This document shows, piece after piece, positions 50,459 to 58,040 of a DNA stretch of 64,000 bases. The DNA is from Parabacteroides sp. (GTDB lineage: Bacteria > Bacteroidota > Bacteroidia > Bacteroidales > Tannerellaceae). Where the stretch lies: assembly GCA_017481945.1 (NCBI GenBank), contig JAFUOJ010000010.1, forward strand, positions 62,001 to 126,000, written 5' to 3'. The first letter of the stretch is position 1. Each line of letters starts with the position of its first letter. The position numbers and the translations under genes are program-made. A model generated the notes under the pieces. That model made no database searches and had not been told where the DNA came from. It saw only the letters and a program-made list of their open reading frames with translations.

Positions 50459-51118
50459 ATGTTAGTGAAAGATTTCATAACGAAAGAAATTCCGGTGTTA
50501 AAAAGTTTTGACACAGGTGAATATGCTTTAGCTTTAATGGAAGATTTTAAATTAAAGCATTTACCTTTATTAAATGATAACATCTATCGCTGTTTGATTT
50601 CTGAAAAAGAGTTGTTATTAATGCCAAATCTGACAGTTACGCTTGGAGAACCATTACTGTTCACTTATAGTGTACAGTTGGATACGCATATTTATGAAGC
50701 TTTAGCTTTAATTACTCGTTACCAGTTAAGTCTCCTTCCTGTAATAAATTCAGAAGGAGAATATATGGGTGTAATAACTCGTGATAAGCTGGTTGATGTT
50801 TTTGCTGAATTGTGTGGTGCTGATTTATCTGGTAGCATAATTATCTTAGAATTAATGCTTCAAGATTACTCTTTGACTGATATAGCTCGTTTAATAGAAA
50901 CAAATCAAGCTCATGTTTTGAATTTGTTTTCATATATGAATCAAAAAACAGGACGTTTACATTTGATGATTAAGATTGATTTAGAAGATGCTTCTCCTGT
51001 AATTCGTAGTTTTGAGCGTTTTAATTATAATGTTCTTTATTATTCTATGGAAAAGGGAATGATTGATGATTTATTGGAACAACGAATGATAGAACTAGTT
51101 CATTATTTGAATATTTAA
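50459..51118 (+). CDS. CBS-domain protein upstream of nadK
   Basis: A 219-residue soluble protein. Two CBS motifs occupy about residues 1-130 (VLKSFDTGEYALALMEDFKLKHLPLLND; DTHIYEALALITRYQLSLLPVINSEGEYMGVITRDKLVDVF), and the C-terminal part (LSGSIIILELMLQDYSLTDIARLIETN) is ACT-like. CBS pairs bind adenine nucleotides. It lies 15 bases upstream of nadK, so it may sense NAD, AMP or ATP and adjust NAD kinase; that is inference. Confidence 0.88.
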   Translation: MLVKDFITKEIPVLKSFDTGEYALALMEDFKLKHLPLLNDNIYRCLISEKELLLMPNLTVTLGEPLLFTYSVQLDTHIYEALALITRYQLSLLPVINSEGEYMGVITRDKLVDVFAELCGADLSGSIIILELMLQDYSLTDIARLIETNQAHVLNLFSYMNQKTGRLHLMIKIDLEDASPVIRSFERFNYNVLYYSMEKGMIDDLLEQRMIELVHYLNI

Positions 51119-51133
51119 GGAGGATAGTTGTTT

Positions 51134-52012
51134 ATGAAGAAAGTTGGAATATTTGGAAGTGAATATCAAGCAGACAAATTGCTTGTTATTAAGCGATTAT
51201 TTGAGAAACTTATTTCTTTAGAAACAGAAATCTTTGTTGATCGTGATTTTTATCATTTCCTAACAAAAACATTAAATTATGAACCTATTGTTGCTGGTAT
51301 TCTTACAAATGATGAATTTGATTTAGATGTCGCTTTAAGTTTAGGAGGAGATGGTACCTTTTTACGTACGGCAGCTCGTGTAAATAGACAAAATATACCT
51401 ATATTAGGTATTAATACGGGGCGCCTTGGATTCTTAGCCGATGTTGGGAGTAATGAAATAGAAGATACTTTGGATGAATTATTCAAAAATTATTATAAGG
51501 TAGAGGAGCGAACTTTGTTACGGCTTCATACAGAAGGTAGGATGTTCCAGGGATATAATTATGCTTTGAATGAAATAGCAGTCCTAAAACGAGATTCTTC
51601 TTCTATGATTACAATCCATACTTCTTTGAATGATGAGTATTTAACATCATATCAAGCAGATGGTTTAGTAATTGCGACACCAACGGGTTCTACAGCTTAC
51701 TCTATGAGTGTGAATGGACCTATAATTATTCCGCAATCTGATAATTTGGTATTAAGTCCTGTCGCTCCTCATTCTTTAAATGTTCGTCCATTGGTTATTC
51801 CTGACTCTTTTACTATAAGTTTAGGGGTTGAGAGTCGGAATAAATATTTTCTGATTGCTCTTGATGGACGTTCTGAAATCTTTCCTGCAGGCATAAAGTT
51901 AAGGATAAATAAGGCTGATTATACAACAAAAGTAATCAAACGGTATAATCACACCTTTTATCAAACACTTCGTGAGAAATTGATGTGGGGAGCTGACGCA
52001 AGAATGAAATAG
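51134..52012 (+). CDS. nadK: NAD kinase
   Basis: A 292-residue ATP-NAD kinase making NADP. Motifs: LGGDGTFLRTAARV (GGDG substrate loop), GINTGRLGFLADV, NEIAVLKRDSSSMI and DGLVIATPTGSTAYSMSVNGPII, followed by LSPVAPHSLNVRPLVIP. Start is the ATG at 51134; a TTG two codons earlier is less likely. It is co-transcribed with the CBS gene. Confidence 0.96.
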   Translation: MKKVGIFGSEYQADKLLVIKRLFEKLISLETEIFVDRDFYHFLTKTLNYEPIVAGILTNDEFDLDVALSLGGDGTFLRTAARVNRQNIPILGINTGRLGFLADVGSNEIEDTLDELFKNYYKVEERTLLRLHTEGRMFQGYNYALNEIAVLKRDSSSMITIHTSLNDEYLTSYQADGLVIATPTGSTAYSMSVNGPIIIPQSDNLVLSPVAPHSLNVRPLVIPDSFTISLGVESRNKYFLIALDGRSEIFPAGIKLRINKADYTTKVIKRYNHTFYQTLREKLMWGADARMK

Positions 52013-52108
52013 GGAATAGAAAATATGTTTTACAGCAGTTTTCTGTTAAATCGCGTTAAGGAAATGAGAAAAGCAAATGTTTTTGTATGCTGTATAGCAT
52101 AAATTCTA

Positions 52109-52116
52109 TATATTTG
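52109..52116 (+). promoter_or_regulatory. Promoter of the small RNA
   Basis: TATATTTG matches TAnnTTTG. A TTTG at 52082-52085 is 23 bases upstream, slightly far. No ORF follows, only a short transcript and a terminator. Confidence 0.6.
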
Positions 52117-52120
52117 CACT

Positions 52121-52189
52121 GTGTTTTTCATGGTATTAGATTTAAGGTTAACAATGGAGATTGGCTGTCCGTGATGGATAGCCTTTTTT
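52121..52189 (+). ncRNA. Probable small RNA with own promoter and terminator
   Basis: A ~70-base unit between nadK and the FHA gene. It begins after a consensus -7 element and ends in a rho-independent terminator: GGCTGTCC (52163-52170) pairs with GGATAGCC (52176-52183), one G-T wobble, followed by six T. The unpaired centre contains ATTAGATTTAAGGTTAACAA, a motif I associate from memory with multicopy short RNA genes in Bacteroides genomes (perhaps the FopS-type family). No reading frame of note is inside. Function unknown. Confidence 0.65.
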
Positions 52190-52231
52190 CTTGTCTATAC
52201 TTGAAGTTTTTTAGGTATTTGGAAATAATAT

Positions 52232-52239
52232 TACCTTTG
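52232..52239 (+). promoter_or_regulatory. -7 element of the FHA gene promoter
   Basis: TACCTTTG is an exact -7 match 26 bases before the start codon at 52266. Confidence 0.55.
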
Positions 52240-52265
52240 TGATTCAATTAAAGTTCGAGTTTAAA

Positions 52266-52790
52266 ATGAAAAGAGTCTTTTGTCCTAAATGTGATAATCA
52301 ATTAGCATTTGATGAAACAAAATATCCAGAGGGAAAGGTATTAGCATTCGTTTGTCCTCAGTGTGGTTCTCAGTTTAAAATAAAATTGGGTAGAAAAGTT
52401 GTTCGTACTGATTCTGGTTTAGAAAAGGAGGTGAAAGAACCGGACTTTTCATGTGGATATATAACAGTGATAGAAAATGCTTTCGCATTTAAGCAAAGTT
52501 TACCTCTCGTGATGGGAGATAATGTAATAGGTCGCCGTAACAAAGATACAGAAGGTGTAGACGTTCCTATTATTACCAGTGATCCAAGTATGGGACGTAA
52601 GCATTGTGTGATAAATGTCAAGGAGAATAAGTCCGGAGAGCGAATTTATACTTTACGTGATTTCCCAAGCCTTACAGGAACCTTTGTAGGGAATGTGCTT
52701 GTTGGTAAAAAAGAACAGGTACGGATAGAAGATGGGGCAATTATAACTATCGGTGCAACTACATTTATTCTTCATGTATCAGAATCTTAG
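52266..52790 (+). CDS. Zinc-ribbon and FHA-domain protein
   Basis: A 174-residue soluble protein. The N-terminus is an MJ0042-type zinc ribbon with Cys6, Cys9, Cys30 and Cys33 (FCPKCDNQ, FVCPQCGSQF). The C-terminal half is a forkhead-associated domain with the phosphothreonine-binding residues GRR, SMGRKH and LTGTFVGN. FHA domains bind phosphothreonine peptides, so the protein may link to a Ser/Thr kinase pathway; no kinase is nearby. Start is the ATG at 52266, where the ribbon begins; an upstream extension covers the promoter. Confidence 0.85.
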   Translation: MKRVFCPKCDNQLAFDETKYPEGKVLAFVCPQCGSQFKIKLGRKVVRTDSGLEKEVKEPDFSCGYITVIENAFAFKQSLPLVMGDNVIGRRNKDTEGVDVPIITSDPSMGRKHCVINVKENKSGERIYTLRDFPSLTGTFVGNVLVGKKEQVRIEDGAIITIGATTFILHVSES

Positions 52791-52795
52791 ATACT

Positions 52796-52914
52796 GCCGG
52801 AGTGAATTCGACATCTCTTATATCGGGGCGATAAGGGAGATTGGGGGAAATTTGGCGTAGGTTTCGGGAGAGATGGATATAAGGAACATCTCTTCAACTC
52901 CGGTCCAGTAAACT
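52796..52914 (+). ncRNA. Structured element of unknown type upstream of the efflux operon
   Basis: Within the 343-base gap 52791-53133, a ~119-base segment folds by long-range pairing: ACTG/CAGT, CCGGAGT with ACTCCGG, and CTTATATC with GATATAAG, closing a purine-rich core (GGGAGATTGGGGGAAATTTGG). An alternative hairpin is possible on the 3' side: AGAGATG with CATCTCT, which would compete with the GATATAAG pairing. This two-state layout recalls riboswitch-like leaders, but it ends ~220 bases before the tolC-family start and I see neither a consensus promoter nor a terminator tied to it. Strand is assumed. The rest of the gap is AT-rich and holds an imperfect hairpin near 52988-53011. Confidence 0.4.
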
Positions 52915-53133
52915 AAGATGAAAAAATCATCATGTATGCTTTTTGTTTAGACTTCGAGAATAAAACAACTAACTCTTCATTTAGTTCATTCTTTTTGTGA
53001 AAAAAGAGTGAGATTTATCTAATCCAATCTTTCCTTAAAAGTAAATAAAGATATAAATAAGCTGGTAAGAACAATAAAGTCGTTCTTTGTGTTATAGATC
53101 ATAAAATCTGTATAATTAAATGATGATAGAGGT

Positions 53134-54567
53134 ATGATATATAACTTAATGCATTATTATATGTTTTTATTTGCTATTTCTCCATTTTCTCTTTGGGCAC
53201 AAAACAAAACGATAGAGCTGTCTTTAGAACAATCTTTTTCTTTGTTACAACATAAAAACAAGAGTTTGAAAATTGCAGAAAAAGCTGTTGAACAGGCAAA
53301 GAATGAGCATCAAAAGCTCAATGCTTTTTGGTATCCGTCATTGAATGTTACAGGCGCTTTTGTGCATTTATCCAATCCGATAGAAGTTCATCAGTCATTA
53401 AGTCAGTTTACTGATCCTGCTCAAGACTATATCCATTCACTATTTCCCAATGAACAAATTATCTCATCTCTTTTAGAACAATTAGGTCAAAACACTCTTG
53501 TCTTACCTCTTTTTTCTCAAAATATAACTTCTGTTGACGCTAATCTTGCTTGGCCCCTTTTTACAGGAGGTAAACGTATGTATGCAAGTAAAATAGGAAA
53601 ACAGCTGGTTGCTGCTGCAGAAATTAATCAAGAACAAGTAGGAGCCAATCAACAAACCGTATTGATAGAAAGTTATTTTGCTGTACGTTTAGGACAGCGA
53701 ATTGTAGAGGTAAAAGAAGCGACGTATACTTCTTTGTCAATTCATTACACTCAGGCTGTGAAGTTAGAGCAACAAGGTTTAATTAATCGGGCAGAACGTC
53801 TTGTCGCCCAGGTTAGCATGGAAGAAGCAAAACGAGAATTAGAATCTGCTCAAAAAGAATTGGAGGTAGCGAATCATATATTGAAAAGTTTGATCAATGT
53901 GGAGGAAGAGTGGGGTGTTAACCCAACGACTTCTCTTTTTATCAATGAAAGTATTCCTTCCGTTAACTACTTCAAAGATATAATCCCTTTTAGCAATTAT
54001 ATTATTAACCAGTTAAAAATACAAGAAAGTATTACTCAGGAACAATTAAAAATAGGTCGTTCCAGATATTTCCCTAATATTGCTTTTGTAGGAAAGCAAA
54101 CTTTATATGCAAATGGTTTAGATAAATATTTAGTTCCCCGTACAATGATAGGCGTTGCTTTTACTTGGAATCTTTTTGATGGTTTGGAGCGAGAAAAAAG
54201 TATTCACCAAGCACGTTTAGCAGGACAAACTTTGCTTCTTGAAAAGGACAAGGTTACAACAGATCTGTTAGTTAGTGTGGATAAGTTTTATACGCAGATA
54301 CAAAATGCAATGGATGATGTGCAAGCTTTACAGGTAACATTAGAAATGAGTAAAGAGTTGCTACGTATCCGAATGAAATCATTTCAGGAAGGGATGACTA
54401 CTTCTTCAGAAGTAGTAGACGCAGAGGTTATGTTATCAAAGGTGAAGACCGCATTCTTACTCGCCTATTTCCAATATGATGTAGCTTTGGCTAATCTCCT
54501 GTCTATTTGTGGTATTCCAGAAGTTTTTCTTCAGTATTGCAAAGAGGGTAAAACCGATGTTTTATGA
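53134..54567 (+). CDS. TolC-family outer-membrane efflux protein
   Basis: A 477-residue TolC-like channel. Signal peptide (MHYYMFLFAISPFSLWAQ; start at Met1 or Met6), then two repeats of the outer-membrane efflux family: IELSLEQSFSLLQHKNKSLKIAEKAVEQAKNEHQ with FWYPSLNVTGAFVHLS and LAWPLFTGGKRMYA; second copy FSNYIINQLKIQESITQEQLKIGRSRYFPNIAFVGKQ and FTWNLFDGLEREKSIHQARLAG. Long helical stretches form the periplasmic tunnel. It is the first gene of an efflux operon with an HlyD adaptor and two ABC-2 permeases. Confidence 0.9.
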   Translation: MIYNLMHYYMFLFAISPFSLWAQNKTIELSLEQSFSLLQHKNKSLKIAEKAVEQAKNEHQKLNAFWYPSLNVTGAFVHLSNPIEVHQSLSQFTDPAQDYIHSLFPNEQIISSLLEQLGQNTLVLPLFSQNITSVDANLAWPLFTGGKRMYASKIGKQLVAAAEINQEQVGANQQTVLIESYFAVRLGQRIVEVKEATYTSLSIHYTQAVKLEQQGLINRAERLVAQVSMEEAKRELESAQKELEVANHILKSLINVEEEWGVNPTTSLFINESIPSVNYFKDIIPFSNYIINQLKIQESITQEQLKIGRSRYFPNIAFVGKQTLYANGLDKYLVPRTMIGVAFTWNLFDGLEREKSIHQARLAGQTLLLEKDKVTTDLLVSVDKFYTQIQNAMDDVQALQVTLEMSKELLRIRMKSFQEGMTTSSEVVDAEVMLSKVKTAFLLAYFQYDVALANLLSICGIPEVFLQYCKEGKTDVL

Positions 54568-54583
54568 TTAAAAAGGAATACGT

Positions 54584-55591
54584 ATGGACAATACAAAGAA
54601 ATATCTGACAATTTCATTTATCATAGTATTAGTTCTTGTTGTTCTTGTCTCTTGTATAGGAATGTTCTTACTAAAGAAAAGACCTATTATCCTACAGGGA
54701 CAGATAGAGGCTACAGAGATTCGAATCTCCGGAAAACTACCTGGTCGTATCGACACTTTCTTCGTTCAGGAGGGGCAATACGTGAGAAGAGGAGACACCT
54801 TAGTTGTTATCAATAGTCCGGAAGCAGTTGCTAAGTATCAACAAGTAAATGCGTTGGAGAATATAGCCCGCTTTCAACAGCAAAAAGTTGATGAAGGAAC
54901 TCGTAAACAGATTATAGCAACAGCCCAACAATTATGGAATAAATCAAAGTCGGACTTAACTTTAGCAAAAACTACTTATGCACGTATTGAAACGTTGTAT
55001 CAAGATAGTGTAGTCTCTTCTCAACGACGAGATGAGGTGAAAGCCCTATACGAAGCTGCTTTGGCTAACGAACGAGCTGCTTGGAATCAGTATCAGTTAG
55101 CTTTGTCTGGTGCACAAAAACAAGATAAAGAAAGTGCCCTTTCATTAGTGAATGCAGCGAAAGGATCTGTTGATGAGGTGGCGGCTCTTTTGCAAGACGC
55201 TAAGTTACTTGCTCCTGAAGCAGGACAGATTGCAACTATCTTCCCAAAGAGAGGGGAATTGGTAGGCGCTGGTATGCCCATCATGAACTTAATTGTATTG
55301 GAGGATGTACATGTTATATTAAATGTACGCGAGGATCGCCTCCCTTTTTTCCGTATGGGAGAAACTTTTATTGCTGATGTACCTGCGATTGACCGAAAGG
55401 ATGTAGAGTTTAGGATAATTTATATAAGCCCTTTGGGGAGCTTTGCTACTTGGAAGTCTACAAAGCAAATAGGAAGTTATGACCTACGGACTTTTGAGAT
55501 ACATGCTTTCCCTGTTGAAGTTGTTGATGGTTTACGCCCCGGTATGTCTGTATTAGTTAATTTGAATACCCTTATACAAGAAAATCATTGA
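54584..55591 (+). CDS. HlyD-family membrane-fusion protein
   Basis: A 335-residue periplasmic adaptor anchored by one N-terminal helix (YLTISFIIVLVLVVLVSCIGMFLL). The split lipoyl-like half-domains are GKLPGRIDTFFVQEGQYVRRGDTLVVINS and KLLAPEAGQIATIFPKRGELVGAGMPIMNLI, separated by a long alpha-hairpin (about 90-205). A beta-barrel domain follows. Similar to YhiI/YbhG-type adaptors of ABC-2 exporters. It lies 16 bases after the TolC gene and its stop overlaps the next start by one base (TGATG). Confidence 0.92.
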   Translation: MDNTKKYLTISFIIVLVLVVLVSCIGMFLLKKRPIILQGQIEATEIRISGKLPGRIDTFFVQEGQYVRRGDTLVVINSPEAVAKYQQVNALENIARFQQQKVDEGTRKQIIATAQQLWNKSKSDLTLAKTTYARIETLYQDSVVSSQRRDEVKALYEAALANERAAWNQYQLALSGAQKQDKESALSLVNAAKGSVDEVAALLQDAKLLAPEAGQIATIFPKRGELVGAGMPIMNLIVLEDVHVILNVREDRLPFFRMGETFIADVPAIDRKDVEFRIIYISPLGSFATWKSTKQIGSYDLRTFEIHAFPVEVVDGLRPGMSVLVNLNTLIQENH

Positions 55592-56781
55592 TGGCTTTTG
55601 TTTTTACACATACTGCTTTTTATGCTGTTCTCAGAAGGGAACTGAATCGAATGCTCTCTCGACGGCTCTATTTGGGTGTCTGTATTGTACTTCCTTTGTT
55701 CTGTATCTTTTTTATGGCAACAATCTTTGGTAATGGTCAGATGGAGCGTATACCCATTGGAGTCGTTGATCAGGATCAGACTGTTCTGTCTCGTGAAATC
55801 ATTCGTCTGGTTGACGCCGTTCCGACTTTTCATGTAGTACAACATTTTACAGACCAAGTAACAGCCCGACGAGCAACTCAAACAAAAAAGATATATGGCT
55901 ATTTATTGATCCCCAATAACTTTGAAGCGAAAGTACTTTCTGGTCGGCAGTCAACATTGGCTTATTACTATCATTACGCTCTTTTAAGTGTTGGTGGGGA
56001 GGTCCATGCTGCTTTTGAAACGGTTCTTCGACAAGTAGCGATGACTCCGGTTATTAGCCAGGCTGTAGCTTTGGGAATGGGGGAGAAAATGATAACCTCC
56101 TTTTTGCTTCCGATTCAGGAAAGCAGTCATCCCCTTTTTAATCCAGATTTAGATTATTCAGTTTACCTAAGTAGTCCCTTCTTTTTTGTCCTGCTCCAAG
56201 TGATTATCTTATTAACTACAGTATATGTGGTAGGGAGTGAAATTAAGTTTGGTACAGGACAAGCTTGGTTAGCAACTGCACGAGGGAATATTTTTGTAGC
56301 CGTGGGAGGAAAATTACTCCCCTATACATTGATATTTTGCCTTATGAGTATTTTGGCGAACTATGTTATGTTTGGTCTTCTTTATATCCCTTTCTCTTGC
56401 GGTTTCTTTCCTTTAAACTTGACAGCTGTACTTTTTGTAGTAGCAACACAAGCTTTAGCCCTGTTTATTTTCTCTGTTTTCCCTGTAATGAGTTTAGTCA
56501 TAAGTGTCGTTTCTATGGTAGGTTCCTTAGGAGCTACTTTGTCAGGGGTAACCTTCCCGGTTCCCTCTATGTATCCACCTGTTTATTACGCCTCTTTTTT
56601 GTTCCCGGTACGTCATTTCGTAGAGATTTACCAGAATTTACTTTATGGTAATTATGGATTTGCTTGGACTTGGGCAAATTATAGTTTATTGCTATGCTTT
56701 TTACTACCCGCGATATGCCTGCTACCTCGTTTGAAAAGGGCGCTCGTCAATGAAGAGAAGTGGAACCGTTTAGTAGATTGA
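55591..56781 (+). CDS. ABC-2 type transporter permease
   Basis: A 396-residue permease of the ABC2_membrane_3 type: one N-terminal helix (LGVCIVLPLFCIFFMATIFG), a ~150-residue extracytoplasmic domain (IPIGVVDQDQTVLSREIIRLVDAVPTF), then five helices near the C-terminus. It is homologous to the next gene (IGVVDQDQ versus VTVVDRSQ), so the pair probably forms a heterodimer like YbhS/YbhR. The start ATG overlaps the HlyD stop. Confidence 0.9.
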   Translation: MAFVFTHTAFYAVLRRELNRMLSRRLYLGVCIVLPLFCIFFMATIFGNGQMERIPIGVVDQDQTVLSREIIRLVDAVPTFHVVQHFTDQVTARRATQTKKIYGYLLIPNNFEAKVLSGRQSTLAYYYHYALLSVGGEVHAAFETVLRQVAMTPVISQAVALGMGEKMITSFLLPIQESSHPLFNPDLDYSVYLSSPFFFVLLQVIILLTTVYVVGSEIKFGTGQAWLATARGNIFVAVGGKLLPYTLIFCLMSILANYVMFGLLYIPFSCGFFPLNLTAVLFVVATQALALFIFSVFPVMSLVISVVSMVGSLGATLSGVTFPVPSMYPPVYYASFLFPVRHFVEIYQNLLYGNYGFAWTWANYSLLLCFLLPAICLLPRLKRALVNEEKWNRLVD

Positions 56782-56795
56782 GAGGAGGCTGAAAG

Positions 56796-57968
56796 ATGGG
56801 AATACTCACTGTTATACGTAACGAGTTTAAAACAATTGCTAGCAGTATGGCAATCCTATTGGTTTTGATGGGCGGAATCTTTATGTATGGTTTACTATAT
56901 AATTATATGTATGCCCCCGATGTGGTACGTGAAGTCCCTGTGACCGTTGTAGACCGTTCGCAGAGTGAATTGAGTCGAGAGTACATCCGTTTGTTGGACG
57001 CTACTCCTCAAGTCAAAATTGAGTCGGCATCGGTTAACTATCCGGACGCAGTCGAATTGATGGCGGGTAGGCAGGCGTTTGGAATCCTATACCTACCGGA
57101 TGATTTTGAAACTCGCGTTTCTCGTGGAGACGAGTCTGTATTCATTATGTATCAAGTAACCAGTGCATTTCTTTACTATACGGCTATGCAGGAAGCTGCG
57201 TCTTCTTCGATGTTAGCATTGAATAACCGGTATCGTCCTAATATGTTGGTATTCCTTTCCCCACAGGAAGCTGTCGCTTTAACATCGGTTGAGCCGATTC
57301 AGGTGGTAGGGACAGCACTCTATAATCCAACGGATGGCTACGGTACCTATTTAATTCCTGCTGTGTTGATTGTTATCATCTTTCAGACACTACTGATGGT
57401 AATTGCTATGATCAGTGGGGAAGAGCGGCATTCAGGTTCTATTGTACGTTTGGCCGGTCAGCCGATAAACCTTTCTTTTAAGCGGATGGCGCAGATCGTG
57501 ATAGGGAAGAGCTTTGTGTATGGAATATTATATGCTGTTTTTGCACTCTTCCTATTAGGCTTAGTCCCTTTGTTGTTCGGACTTCCTGATATAGGAAACC
57601 CATTGTATGTCGTAGCGTTGATGATTCCGTTTCTATTGGCTACCAGTTTTTTAGGATTGACAGCGTCTGCCTTCTTTACAGACGCTGACGCTCCGCTTTT
57701 AATGATTGCCTTTTTCTCCGTAGGGCTTATCTTTCTCTCTGGAGTATCCTATCCTTTGGAGTTAATGCCTTGGTATTGGCGAGTTGCTCACTTCTTCCTT
57801 CCTGCTACCTCAGCAGTTTTGGCTTATGTTAAGTTGAATTCGATGGGAGCTTCGATGGCAGAGATTCAAACAGAGTATCTCACTTTATGGATTCAGTGTC
57901 TGGTTTACTTCGTCACAGCCTGTTTTATCTATCGTCATAATATCCGAAAGGCATTGCGAAAAGAATAA
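56796..57968 (+). CDS. ABC-2 type transporter permease
   Basis: A 390-residue paralog of the preceding permease: N-terminal helix (SMAILLVLMGGIFMYGLLYN), extracytoplasmic domain (VPVTVVDRSQSELSREYIRLLDATPQV), C-terminal helices with ISGEERHSGSIVRLAGQPINLS and FFSVGLIFLSGVSYPLELMPWYWR. Together they would form the membrane channel of an exporter linked to HlyD and TolC. No ATPase gene is in the operon. It starts 14 bases after its neighbour. Confidence 0.9.
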   Translation: MGILTVIRNEFKTIASSMAILLVLMGGIFMYGLLYNYMYAPDVVREVPVTVVDRSQSELSREYIRLLDATPQVKIESASVNYPDAVELMAGRQAFGILYLPDDFETRVSRGDESVFIMYQVTSAFLYYTAMQEAASSSMLALNNRYRPNMLVFLSPQEAVALTSVEPIQVVGTALYNPTDGYGTYLIPAVLIVIIFQTLLMVIAMISGEERHSGSIVRLAGQPINLSFKRMAQIVIGKSFVYGILYAVFALFLLGLVPLLFGLPDIGNPLYVVALMIPFLLATSFLGLTASAFFTDADAPLLMIAFFSVGLIFLSGVSYPLELMPWYWRVAHFFLPATSAVLAYVKLNSMGASMAEIQTEYLTLWIQCLVYFVTACFIYRHNIRKALRKE

Positions 57969-58005
57969 AAAAAGTTTCTTATAGCTTCATTTACATATTA
58001 ATCAT

Positions 58006-58013
58006 TACTTTTG
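58006..58013 (+). promoter_or_regulatory. -7 element of the TPR gene promoter
   Basis: TACTTTTG matches TAnnTTTG, 27 bases before the start at 58041, separating this gene from the efflux operon. Confidence 0.5.
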
Positions 58014-58040
58014 CGCCTGGTTCTGATAACATGAAAAGAA

